From an uncultured bacterium (lineage in GTDB: Bacteria; Bdellovibrionota_C; UBA2361; SZUA-149; CALKYB01), in contig CALKYB010000160.1 of NCBI GenBank assembly GCA_938003565.1, positions 1 through 18,350 on the forward strand: 18,350 nt of DNA. The letters run 5' to 3'. Positions within the stretch are counted from its first letter, which is position 1. Each line of letters begins with the position of its first letter. Below the pieces are notes generated by a model. The model was given only the letters and a program-made list of their open reading frames with translations. It did not search any database and was not told the DNA's origin. Positions 7,742 through 15,590 of the stretch are shown piece after piece. The position numbers and the translations under genes were made by a program.

Positions 7742-8449
7742 CTATCCCTGAGCCGATTTAGCGGGTACTTTCTTCGCCGCATCTAAGCTATTTTCTCTCA
7801 TATCTGTAACTACGATCCCATACTCGTTATAAGCATTTCGTGGAATTGTTGTCATTTCCAGGAACCACTCTGAGGTCTCAGGCGGTAAGTGCTTGAAACC
7901 AAACATTTTATACCGCACTCCAGGGATACGAACTGAAACACGCATAAAGCCTTCTCTTTTGTATCTATTCACCCTAACTCGCCCAGCATCAATGCGAAAT
8001 TGCTGCGTTCTGCCAAGATTAACAACTGTATCTACAATGGGGTCTGATCCCCCAGTATACAGACCATCAAAATTCTCCAAAGCATCGTCAAAAAGATACT
8101 TCCTGGCAGTTTGAAACTGCTGCTCAACTGTATAAGGCTGATAAGTCTCAATCAAATTCACAACTGACTGGGCAACACTAATATACTCCGCATCTGGCAA
8201 ACGATTCACAGAGTATGTGCCGGGCTCAGGTTTCGTCGGCACTTCAACCACGGTGTCAGCGTTTGAGAAGAAAACCAAAGCTGAAGCCATCAAACCAAAC
8301 GTAGTTATAATCTGTAAAAGAGTTAAATAGCGCCAAAAAGCCGCACGCGTTTTATAGCGCTCCCAAAGACGCAGGGTATCGGAAGAATCACGGCCTGCCG
8401 TGGTTCCTGTAACCGACTTTACTACCTCTTCTTTGTTCACTTTTCCCAT
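7742..8449 (-). CDS. traE: TraE/VirB8-like inner-membrane protein, copy 2
   Basis: A 235-residue bitopic protein: cytoplasmic tail of about 40 residues with LWERYKTRAAFWR, one membrane helix (about 41-62), then a periplasmic domain of about 165 residues. The domain starts with EVPTKPEPGTYSVNRLPDAEY and ends with EWFLEMTTIPRNAYNEYGIVV. This is the VirB8/TraE layout, a helix-rich start and a curved sheet with late beta strands. VirB8-type proteins form the periplasmic collar between the inner-membrane ATPase complex and the core. The upstream neighbour (8477-9193) shares the LWE-x-Y, EVP-x-x-PEPG and IPRNAYNEYGIVV/VPPNALNRYGIVV elements, so this is a tandem duplicate. The ribosome binding site is weak. 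The alternative family, DotI/IcmL, also has a VirB8 domain. Confidence 0.8.
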   Translation of the reverse strand: MGKVNKEEVVKSVTGTTAGRDSSDTLRLWERYKTRAAFWRYLTLLQIITTFGLMASALVFFSNADTVVEVPTKPEPGTYSVNRLPDAEYISVAQSVVNLIETYQPYTVEQQFQTARKYLFDDALENFDGLYTGGSDPIVDTVVNLGRTQQFRIDAGRVRVNRYKREGFMRVSVRIPGVRYKMFGFKHLPPETSEWFLEMTTIPRNAYNEYGIVVTDMRENSLDAAKKVPAKSAQG

Positions 8450-8476
8450 AAAACTTTTTCGCTAAAGCTCACTTCC

Positions 8477-9193
8477 TTAAGCTACTCCATCCTTTTGACT
8501 AATAATTTTTTGTGTTTCCCGCTCAACTTCTTCCAAACCTTCAACTAGTTTGAAGTTTGTTACCACTATTCCATAGCGATTAAGCGCATTAGGTGGAACC
8601 GTAGACATCGTTACAAACCAAGCTATATCATCTAGTTTACTCAATTCCTTACCTAGAAATTTTTTTCTCTTTCCAGCTATTCGGACTATGACATGATCAT
8701 CAAAACGAGTAATTTGCAGTCCTTTGGTGTTAATATAAAACATCTGCGAGCGATTAGTTCGCTTAATATTCTTAAACTCATCCTTAACGTATTCTTTTTG
8801 AAATCTAGAAAGTATAGGCTCCCAAAGCATCTTTCTAGCTTCACTAAATTGATTTTTAGCCGTAACCGGTTGATAGGAGGAAATCAAAGTAGTCAACCTC
8901 CTTGCTTTCTGAAGAAAAACTCGGTCCGGTATATTGTCCACCTTATAAAATCCCGGCTCTGGCGCAGGAGGAACTTCGATTCTAGTGTCTGACCAAAAGA
9001 AAGTCGTAAAAGCCATTGTTACAGCTAGTAAAGTTCCAGGCAAAAGAAGCAAAGCTAAAGCTCGCCACATCAAAGACTGCTCACGGTAAGCCTCCCAAAG
9101 CTTCATTGGATCTGCTCCAACATGCTTATCAAGACGCTCTACAAACTGCAGGTCCTCTTTAATAGAAAACTTCTTTGCTTTCTCACTAGACAT
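8477..9193 (-). CDS. traE: TraE/VirB8-like inner-membrane protein, copy 1
   Basis: A 238-residue paralogue of the next gene, with the same plan: cytoplasmic tail containing KLWEAYREQSLMWR, membrane helix (about 43-66), and periplasmic VirB8-like domain starting RIEVPPAPEPGFYKV and ending with NALNRYGIVVTNF. Several start codons are possible (ATG at 9211, 9208, 9202 and 9193). I choose 9193: it gives an 8-base ATGTCTAG overlap with the end of the upstream gene, typical of translational coupling, while earlier starts only add MMRMAR-type residues. Both copies keep the full periplasmic domain, unlike Dot/Icm where DotJ is a truncated partner of DotI. The pair could form a mixed ring. VirB8-like identity is well supported; the precise subfamily is not. 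Confidence 0.8.
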   Translation of the reverse strand: MSSEKAKKFSIKEDLQFVERLDKHVGADPMKLWEAYREQSLMWRALALLLLPGTLLAVTMAFTTFFWSDTRIEVPPAPEPGFYKVDNIPDRVFLQKARRLTTLISSYQPVTAKNQFSEARKMLWEPILSRFQKEYVKDEFKNIKRTNRSQMFYINTKGLQITRFDDHVIVRIAGKRKKFLGKELSKLDDIAWFVTMSTVPPNALNRYGIVVTNFKLVEGLEEVERETQKIISQKDGVA

Positions 9194-9614
9194 TCTCGCC
9201 ATCCTCATCAACTTCTAAAAGTTGATTTTGAAAACTCGGTAGCGTTTCATCTAAACCAAGTTTGGTGAACTTCCAGTTATCAGGCAACTCACGCAGAGGA
9301 GCCGCACTCCACACTGGTTGAATAGAAGCAGGGGAAGGAAGATCCACCGGTGAAAAACCACAGGTAGTCATCAAATAGTTGCGAACCCCTCGTTCCTCAT
9401 CAGGGAACATCGAGCGAATGGAAGCTAGACCAACAGTAGTTAATACCCAACCACCAACCATGAATGGGATCATTAGACCCATTCTTCCCGGCTTAGCGAA
9501 AAGACTTAAAAGCAAAAAGACACTGAATCCAGATATCCACTCTAACACAGTGGCACCTAGAAAGGTCCATTTTGCCTGCAAACCCTGCAGAACTTGTCCG
9601 TCATCGTAACTCAA
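9186..9614 (-). CDS. TraL/VirB3-like small inner-membrane protein
   Basis: A 142-residue protein with two close membrane helices (about 27-41 and 46-65, hairpin topology), followed by a short Arg-containing segment (IRSMFPDEERGVRNYL) and a polar acidic tail. VirB3/TraL proteins are small membrane hairpins that dock the VirB4 ATPase to the membrane. The first-position relation to traE, traK, traB and traC matches F gene order (L-E-K-B). It is longer than F TraL (about 90 residues) because of the C-terminal tail. The start is TTG at 9614, with AAGG nine bases upstream; no ATG in this frame is close. IcmT, a Dot/Icm hairpin protein, is an alternative name. The sequence itself is too short and hydrophobic for a firm family call. 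Confidence 0.65.
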   Translation of the reverse strand: MSYDDGQVLQGLQAKWTFLGATVLEWISGFSVFLLLSLFAKPGRMGLMIPFMVGGWVLTTVGLASIRSMFPDEERGVRNYLMTTCGFSPVDLPSPASIQPVWSAAPLRELPDNWKFTKLGLDETLPSFQNQLLEVDEDGENV

Positions 9615-9668
9615 TCTAACTAACCTTAAAAACTACCTCTATAAATTCCTAAAAATCCTAACTATCGT

Positions 9669-10583
9669 CTATCTACTTCCAGTAGACTTTCGCTCTTGCT
9701 CCAATTGCTTAAGTCTATCTTTAATTACATCTTCAATTGCTTTTGAGACATCGCCTTCTTCATTCTTTGAGGCTTTGCTGGGTTTAGCTCCAAGAATTGG
9801 AACCTTTTTCTGAATAACGCTTTCTTTAATTGAACTCTTGGCTGGGCTGGCCACGGCCTTATCCCTAACTGGAAGCTTAACCTCCTCAGCATCTTTAATT
9901 GAAAGAGACTTCTTCACTTCAACACCTGGCTGTGCAACCGGGCTAACCGGCCGCTTAGGTTGAACTTCGATTGCCAGTGGCTGCTTCGGACTAATATCTT
10001 CTACAATGGCTGAACTAAAGTTCTCTCTAGTTGAAATAGGTTTATCACTAGCCGAGTTTTGCTCAACCTCTTCCATCGAATTAGTAATTTCTCGCTCTCG
10101 CTCAGCAAGAGCTTTGAGTCTTTCTGCTTTTTTCTGCTCTTGGTAAAGATCTTCTCCGGCTGTGTTAACCGTGTATGGATCCGGCTCAGGCCTTGGAACA
10201 CGGGTCCTCTCATGTTGAACATGAAGGCCGCTAGCCTTAAAACGTACTCCATCTCTCGACACTCGAGGTTGTGGATCCAGAAGCCGATTCAAATCTTCAG
10301 TTCTCGAAATTACCGACAAGCGCCACTCTTCAGTATCTAGCAACATATCGGGACTGGCTATTTTTGTGGCTTGATCAAATTCCGCTAAGGCTTCAACCAA
10401 CATCGCTCTAGCTCTGGCATAATGTCCAGAGGCTGATGCAATACTGTCTGCAGATGCATAATCTTGACTTTGAGCCGTAACGGTAGATGTAGACAATAAA
10501 GCTACGAGGAGAGCCCCCAAGAAAAGGGAAACCTTCCGACGTGAAATGTCGAAACTTGAAACTTGAAATGATAAACCTTCCAT
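9669..10583 (-). CDS. Exported protein of unknown function, first gene of the minus-strand T4SS operon
   Basis: A 304-residue protein. A TTG at 10601 lies in frame, but ATG 10583 has AGAAGG seven bases upstream and is the likely start. The N-terminus is a signal peptide (basic RRK, hydrophobic core, cleavage near TVTA-QS). The mature part begins with an Ala-rich helical region (about 45-100) with Tyr/Arg, then a VRFKASGLHVQHERTR segment, a PRPEPDPYT linker, a charged coiled-coil stretch rich in Lys/Glu (about 150-175), and a Lys/Pro/Ser-rich tail ending in a second charged helix. I do not recognise it. It is the first gene after the divergent promoter region, so it is likely expressed with the core. 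A periplasmic scaffold or substrate-side accessory role is possible, but nothing proves it. Confidence 0.75.
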   Translation of the reverse strand: MEGLSFQVSSFDISRRKVSLFLGALLVALLSTSTVTAQSQDYASADSIASASGHYARARAMLVEALAEFDQATKIASPDMLLDTEEWRLSVISRTEDLNRLLDPQPRVSRDGVRFKASGLHVQHERTRVPRPEPDPYTVNTAGEDLYQEQKKAERLKALAEREREITNSMEEVEQNSASDKPISTRENFSSAIVEDISPKQPLAIEVQPKRPVSPVAQPGVEVKKSLSIKDAEEVKLPVRDKAVASPAKSSIKESVIQKKVPILGAKPSKASKNEEGDVSKAIEDVIKDRLKQLEQERKSTGSR

Positions 10584-10662
10584 AATTAAACCTTCTTGCA
10601 ATGTGTGTGAACACGTAATTCGGCCTAGTCCGAGTTAGAACTATCGACCCAAATTACTAATA

Positions 10663-10692
10663 AATATAGAGCATACCGACAAAATTAACCAA
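10663..10692 (-). promoter_or_regulatory. Candidate promoter for the minus-strand T4SS operon
   Basis: On the minus strand, TTGGTT (10692-10687) and TATATT (10668-10663) are spaced by 18 bases, close to a sigma-70 type promoter. Transcription would begin near 10655, leaving a leader of about 70 bases before ATG 10583. It is the best pair I found in the region; other weak pairs exist. Confidence 0.35.
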
Positions 10693-10742
10693 TTATTCGA
10701 AAATAACTCTAGTTACTTCTGTTATGCTCATGGCAAGAACTA

Positions 10743-10752
10743 AAGTATACTT
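10743..10752. repeat. 10-bp palindrome in the divergent intergenic region
   Basis: AAGTATACTT is a perfect palindrome about 50 bases upstream of the candidate minus-strand promoter. A dimeric regulator could bind here, but AT-rich DNA makes such palindromes common, so this is weak. Confidence 0.3.
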
Positions 10753-10879
10753 AAAATTTGTTTTAATTTCAATTACTTAGCTAGTTCGTCAAGCCCGATC
10801 TTAAGCGACCAGTTGTGCAGTATTGTGATAATTTTAGTATGTTATGTCAACACTTAGCTCGAAAAATCAAAAATTATCC

Positions 10880-10898
10880 GAGAAAATAGATATTTCTC
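10880..10898. repeat. 6-bp inverted repeat GAGAAA/TTTCTC
   Basis: GAGAAA (10880-10885) and TTTCTC (10893-10898) flank a 7-base spacer in the middle of the divergent intergenic region. It is a possible operator half-site pair; no regulator gene is seen in the window. Confidence 0.3.
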
Positions 10899-10937
10899 AT
10901 TGGTCACATGCAATTTAGACGAACCAAACTAAGAAAT

Positions 10938-10975
10938 ATCCACCTCTAAAGAGTATTTAAACTAGGAAGGTGGAT
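10938..10975. repeat. Perfect 8-bp inverted repeat upstream of the dotM-like gene
   Basis: ATCCACCT (10938-10945) and AGGTGGAT (10968-10975) are exact reverse complements with a 22-base spacer. They lie about 30 bases before the candidate plus-strand promoter. The arms are GC-richer than the AT-rich surroundings, which makes chance less likely. They could be an operator or a stem-loop. Confidence 0.45.
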
Positions 10976-11002
10976 TTAATAGTTAGACCTTATTATGAAC
11001 AC

Positions 11003-11030
11003 TTTGCATTAATCACTAAAAACATATACT
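11003..11030 (+). promoter_or_regulatory. Candidate promoter for the dotM-like/dotL-like operon
   Basis: TTTGCA (11003-11008) and TATACT (11025-11030) are separated by 16 bases, resembling a sigma-70 promoter with a good -10 element. Transcription would start near 11037, about 45 bases before the TTG start at 11082. No experimental support is available. Confidence 0.4.
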
Positions 11031-11081
11031 TTTAGGTTAAGTCGATGAGCTTACCGCGCTGATAAACAAGGTTATAGGAAA

Positions 11082-13124
11082 TTGGTTTCTAAACTAAATA
11101 AAAGGCTTTCCCAACTTTCTCAGAACTCTGAGGAACTCGTTGGCATCATCGGTTTTTTAAAAGCCTTCCTTTTGTCTTTTACATTTATTTTTATTGTTGG
11201 ATTAGTTTTTTCATACTCTCCCGACGACGTCTATCCTTCACCAGAAGCTGAAGCGGCTGACTCACGAGCTAGACTGCTTGAATTCTCAATTTTCGGATCT
11301 TTTCTCTCTGACAACTTTAGAAATTTACATCCCGAACTTTTTGAAGATGCAGAAGATAGCGAGGAGAGCAACAAAAGCGAATCTGGCTTCCCCGATATGA
11401 ATAATATCGGCAACTACGTAATGAGCTTTTTCACTGGCTCGTTTTTGAAGATTTTCTCACTACCTTTCCTATTTTGGCCGATGTGGTTACTAGCCTGCTT
11501 CGCTGGATACTCTACATTGAAAAAACTCGTCAGCAAGCCTATTGGCTCTGGCCTTTTAGACGTGTTGGGGATCCCGAACAAGCCGTTTTATTCAGGAATC
11601 TACGCTCCACTGAGACCAAACGGTAGTATCAGTTGCACCGATCTTTCTAGTCCAGGACTAGCTTGTCCTCCTTTGACGGAGCCACAGCGGGCGCATTCGC
11701 ACGACTTAGCTAGAATCTTGAGAAGATATAAGGCTTTTAACCAAACCAATCTCGAATTGGTTCGGGTAGTTTTAGCCCATGAAGATTTTCCTTCAACGGT
11801 TCCGTTCGAAAAATCTGTCGACGATATTCCAACCGAAGATGAAGACAATGAAGGAACATTTGTTTCAAACAAGGATGGAACTCTTTTAGAATCAACCTTG
11901 ATGGGTTTGCCAGCTATATTAGCTGCCCATTTGGAACTTAAACAGCTATTCAAAACAGGAGCTTTCGATCAAAAAGGCCCCCTACCTTTTGAAGCTGTTA
12001 CCGCAGGCATCGAACTTAAAAAAAGCAAACTCAAAGATCAGAAATTCGGTATGTTAGCAAACACCCTGCTGGGGCATATTACCCCTGCTCGTGCCCGCGC
12101 AATTTCAAGTCTACCCTCTACCCTTATTGCCACTGCTTTTCTCGCTTGCGAAGCTGGAAAAGCTTTAGTTTTTGAGCGAAGTGGCACTGAGTTTTCTCGA
12201 ATTTCACTCTACCCTCACCTTCAGGCCCGTGCAGTTCTCCATTCAGTTCAAAGCTACCACCATGAGTATAAAGGGGATGGAAAATTAATAGTTCGACAAG
12301 CTATTGTTTGCTCGAGAAGACACGGTGATTTCGGAAGGGCATTTTTGCCTATCGGCATGCCAATTCAAAGTAGAGCTATAAGAGATTGGCTCGAGATTCT
12401 TTATTGCAATCGTGAGCAGCAGGCTCACTTGGCCGAACTCTGTGAATTAGAAGCTCATTTAGAAGAAATACATATCAATTTTCAGAATGGACTTTTAGAA
12501 AAACTAGAGTCTGAGAAAGGTAAGCTACCCAAATTTTGGAAAGGCTTCCGCCACAAGGCCAATGTGCTAATTCCCCTAGACTCAATGTTAGAGGTTTGTT
12601 TTCAAGACATAGAAGACAAACGAGTTGATCATATCATGTCCCTCATGAAAAGTAGTCGGCCTTTATTCTTATCCCTATCGATTTCCTCCCGCTTGCCTGG
12701 ATTTAAGCGTCAGGCAATTGAAGCAGCCAAGTTCGGAGAAGGCTTCGGTGAAACACTGGAGCAAATGAAAAAACTAAAAGGCGGAGAAAAGACCGTTGCT
12801 CGCTGGAGAATCATTCGTAGAATGCTAACTCGGTATAACTGGTTGTCTACTAGGGTTGGAGATGATCCAGTTCCACAGGAGGGCTTTGTCAGAGCTTTAG
12901 TTTTAGATCGCAGCGAAAGCCAGTTCGAACCATCAGCAATTAAGTTTGAGCATGCTGTGCCCTTACGCAATAGAAGGTTCGATGAACTTTTAGGTGCTAA
13001 TTGGAAAAAAGAATTTTACCAGGAAGAAATTTCGCAAAGTGATATGAAGATTTGCACCACCTTGGAATCCTACGAAAAAGTGGTTGGAGAGAATAAAAAT
13101 AGGGCTCAAGAAGTATTTAGCTAA
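11082..13124 (+). CDS. DotM/IcmP-related coupling-complex membrane protein, enlarged
   Basis: A 680-residue protein. The start is TTG at 11082, with AAGG nine bases upstream; the next ATG would remove the first membrane helix. It has one helix at about 22-44, an acidic periplasmic loop (EDAEDSEESNKSES near 88-101), a second helix at about 118-145, and a large cytoplasmic part. The region about 340-395 (ARAISSLPSTLIATAFLACEAG, then EFSRISLYPHLQARAVLHSV) resembles the DotM pattern, where an Ala/Leu helix with LLEAAR is followed by F-x-WLKP-x-DR-x-LWY. DotM partners DotL and receives Glu-rich effectors in Legionella. The gene lies 18 bases before the coupling ATPase, as icmP does before icmO. 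Legionella DotM has about 380 residues; this one carries a ~200-residue insertion and a long C-terminal extension. The family call is moderate. Confidence 0.65.
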   Translation: MVSKLNKRLSQLSQNSEELVGIIGFLKAFLLSFTFIFIVGLVFSYSPDDVYPSPEAEAADSRARLLEFSIFGSFLSDNFRNLHPELFEDAEDSEESNKSESGFPDMNNIGNYVMSFFTGSFLKIFSLPFLFWPMWLLACFAGYSTLKKLVSKPIGSGLLDVLGIPNKPFYSGIYAPLRPNGSISCTDLSSPGLACPPLTEPQRAHSHDLARILRRYKAFNQTNLELVRVVLAHEDFPSTVPFEKSVDDIPTEDEDNEGTFVSNKDGTLLESTLMGLPAILAAHLELKQLFKTGAFDQKGPLPFEAVTAGIELKKSKLKDQKFGMLANTLLGHITPARARAISSLPSTLIATAFLACEAGKALVFERSGTEFSRISLYPHLQARAVLHSVQSYHHEYKGDGKLIVRQAIVCSRRHGDFGRAFLPIGMPIQSRAIRDWLEILYCNREQQAHLAELCELEAHLEEIHINFQNGLLEKLESEKGKLPKFWKGFRHKANVLIPLDSMLEVCFQDIEDKRVDHIMSLMKSSRPLFLSLSISSRLPGFKRQAIEAAKFGEGFGETLEQMKKLKGGEKTVARWRIIRRMLTRYNWLSTRVGDDPVPQEGFVRALVLDRSESQFEPSAIKFEHAVPLRNRRFDELLGANWKKEFYQEEISQSDMKICTTLESYEKVVGENKNRAQEVFS

Positions 13125-13142
13125 TAATATATAGAATAGATA

Positions 13143-15590
13143 ATGGCTCGTAAGTACGAAATAGAAAACACCTTCGCTGCAAGCGAAGTGAAGAGACAAA
13201 ACATCTCTACTATTGCCCGTGCTTTCTCTCTGGCCTTGATAATCTACCTTTTCTTGCCACTGTCGAACTCCTTGAGCACTTTCGGCCTTTTAATTGTAGG
13301 TGGGGTTGTGCCTTCAGCTATAATTTTTCTTATCTGGACCCTACATGGTCAGTATCGACATGTTGAGAAACAAAGGGCCAAAGAGGAAGAAGCTCGAGGG
13401 GGCAAGCCGGTCATTGGCCTTCCTCCTGATCGGCACGCTTTTACAAACGCTCTTGAAGAAGCCAGAGAAAGTGGGAAAAAGATGCTTGACTCCTACTTGG
13501 TTGGTTTTGAAATAGACACTGGCGAGCCGATCTGGGTTGATGATGATGCTATTTGTGAGCACGGGGCTGTTTTTGCAAAAACAGGTGTTGGTAAAACACT
13601 TTGGCTTGAGAGCTTAATGTTTCAGCAAATGGCTAGAGGTCGAGCCAGTGGTCTGACATTTATTGATGCTAAACGTGACCCGGGCACGCTAGCTGATATC
13701 ATCATGATGGCAATTCTAACGGGCAGAATTGAAGATCTAATCGTTATCGATCCTTTCGAACCGGCCAGCTCTTACAACTTCGTCTTCACTACCCAACGGC
13801 CTGATGTTAAAGCCAGAAAAGTTCTTCGATGTGGCTTACCTCCAACCTCTGATGCAAGTGTAACTAAACATTATGACAGACTAGCTTCAGACGCTGTGTA
13901 TCGAGTAGTACGCGCGATGGAGAGTCTAGGACTTGCTTGGTCTGTAAGAGACATTGCTGTTGCTCTCTCTGCCTTTGGTCATGCCTACCCGCGACTTACC
14001 ACTTTGCTTCACCATGAAAAAGAAAGTGAAGCATTGATTGAGTTGGGACATATGGCTGACACTTATAGAAGTGCGAAGGGAACACTCGACCCGGCTAGAC
14101 TAACTGAGAATTTAAGAGGCATAGCTTCAGAACTGCATTCAATTTCAAACTCCGAAGCTGGAGAAATGTTTTGCGTCCCGAGAGCCGACTTATCTCTTAC
14201 TGATGCAATTCATCGCGGCAAGATTATATATTACATGCTTCCGCGACTCGAAGAGGCAGAAAGTGCTGCAAGAATGGTCAAGGTCTTTAGAGAAGATCTA
14301 GAAGTATCCATTGGCGAAGTCACTTCTAGTCGAGTTCATCACCTTGAAGATCCCCATATTGTGTTCATTGACGAGGGCGCGAGTACGTTTGGTCCAACCT
14401 GGGCTAACCTCTTTGAGCTCGCTAGAAAAGGCCGATTTGCGCTTCTTTTTGGGGCTCAATCAGTTGGTGGCTTAATGGATGAAACCATGGGGCTGAGTGA
14501 GCAGTTCTATGAGCGAGTCATAGCCAACGTCAATCTCAAAGTAATTATGCGGCTCGGTGACAATAAAACCGCTGAAGACATGGCTGACTGGATTGGAGAA
14601 GTTATAACAACGAAGAAAAGTATTTCTTCAGCTGTCTCAACAGGAGTCAATGCTCGCGAACTCACAAAAAACATTGAATTCAACAAGCGAAGCTCGGATT
14701 CCTTTCGAGACGCCATCACGGTGGCTGACGACGAAACCTACTTAGTCAGTCCCGAAGAACTAAAACATGAAATGGCAGCCGAAAAAGGACTCGCTTGGTT
14801 TGACAAAGGGGATGGTATACTACGTAAAGGTCGATCTCTTTGGTTCAACGCAGATCTGCCTAGTACCTGGGAGGGACGAGAGTTTCTAGTTCTATTTGAT
14901 TCAGTAGAAGCTGATGAGATCGGTCTAGCTGAATGGGTCGATGAACAAATTCTCTCAACTGAGTTAAGTGCAGTCGAAAAAATATCTGGCAACAAAAACT
15001 CTAACGCTGGATACAATACTAGTCATAGCCCCAGTCAGACTGCTCCACACAAGCCTACCTCAAGTCCGACACCTTCTACCCCACCACCAGCTGGAGCTCC
15101 TCCGGAGCCTCCTGCTAAAGACAGCCCTTTTAAAATAAATTTAATGAGAGGCTTTCGCGGCCAAGGAAAAAGCCAAACCACTGTAATGGTTGCCTCAAAA
15201 CCCAAGGAGAAGCCTCCTGAAAAGTCTCCTGAGCCGCCTCCTGAGAAGAAGCCAGAAGCTATTGAAGAAAATAGTGATTCTAAAGAGCACCTTTTAGAAA
15301 GAAAGGCACATAAATCTAGTGCGAATAACTCCTCTGGTAAAATACCTGGCATGAGAAGAGGCAGCATAGGAGGACGAGCTCCTGCTACTAAGCCTCCGGA
15401 AGCTAAAAAACCATTGGAATCTAGAGAGAAAGTTGAAAAGCCTTCTCCTGGGCAGCAAACTGATAAGCCGGCTTCTGAGGGGAAGTCTGGTAGCAAGTCT
15501 AATAGCAACTCTAGAAGTGAAAAGAAGGCTGGCAAGTTCATGCTCAGAGGTCGTTCCCGGGATGTTGTAACTTCCTCGGATAACAAGTAA
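13143..15590 (+). CDS. VirD4/DotL-family T4SS coupling ATPase with long Pro/Lys-rich tail
   Basis: An 815-residue type IV coupling protein, which recruits substrates and feeds them to the channel. Two membrane helices lie at about 26-43 and 47-67. The P-loop is AKTGVGKT (145-152), with Ala in place of the usual first Gly. Walker B is IVFIDE (406-411), and a Gln-containing motif FGAQS ends at 440. An all-alpha-like region sits between (about 220-345). The NTPase domain ends near 610. The last 200 residues are low-complexity, rich in Pro, Lys and Ser, and carry three similar short motifs: FKINLMRGFRG (663), GKIPGMRRG (732) and GKFMLRGR (797). DotL of Legionella (783 residues) uses its C-terminal tail to bind DotN and the IcmS/IcmW/LvgA adaptors. 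The pairing with a DotM-like gene supports the DotL/TrbC subfamily over F TraD. Confidence 0.88.
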   Translation: MARKYEIENTFAASEVKRQNISTIARAFSLALIIYLFLPLSNSLSTFGLLIVGGVVPSAIIFLIWTLHGQYRHVEKQRAKEEEARGGKPVIGLPPDRHAFTNALEEARESGKKMLDSYLVGFEIDTGEPIWVDDDAICEHGAVFAKTGVGKTLWLESLMFQQMARGRASGLTFIDAKRDPGTLADIIMMAILTGRIEDLIVIDPFEPASSYNFVFTTQRPDVKARKVLRCGLPPTSDASVTKHYDRLASDAVYRVVRAMESLGLAWSVRDIAVALSAFGHAYPRLTTLLHHEKESEALIELGHMADTYRSAKGTLDPARLTENLRGIASELHSISNSEAGEMFCVPRADLSLTDAIHRGKIIYYMLPRLEEAESAARMVKVFREDLEVSIGEVTSSRVHHLEDPHIVFIDEGASTFGPTWANLFELARKGRFALLFGAQSVGGLMDETMGLSEQFYERVIANVNLKVIMRLGDNKTAEDMADWIGEVITTKKSISSAVSTGVNARELTKNIEFNKRSSDSFRDAITVADDETYLVSPEELKHEMAAEKGLAWFDKGDGILRKGRSLWFNADLPSTWEGREFLVLFDSVEADEIGLAEWVDEQILSTELSAVEKISGNKNSNAGYNTSHSPSQTAPHKPTSSPTPSTPPPAGAPPEPPAKDSPFKINLMRGFRGQGKSQTTVMVASKPKEKPPEKSPEPPPEKKPEAIEENSDSKEHLLERKAHKSSANNSSGKIPGMRRGSIGGRAPATKPPEAKKPLESREKVEKPSPGQQTDKPASEGKSGSKSNSNSRSEKKAGKFMLRGRSRDVVTSSDNK

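Noticed and set aside
5574..9211. Naming the core genes as Dot/Icm dotG, dotH and dotI
   Set aside because: The domains are shared between families, but the lengths, the TraB-type ending and the L-E-K-B-V-C order fit F-type better; the ambiguity is stated in the entries.
10730..10780. A 16-codon hydrophobic frame (starts MARTKVYLKF) in the divergent intergenic region
   Set aside because: No ribosome binding site and no support beyond being open.
15035..15586. A 183-codon minus-strand frame opposite the tail of the coupling ATPase
   Set aside because: It is the antisense shadow of a Pro/Ser/Lys-rich low-complexity coding region, which tends to leave the opposite strand open; the sense frame is clearly the real gene.
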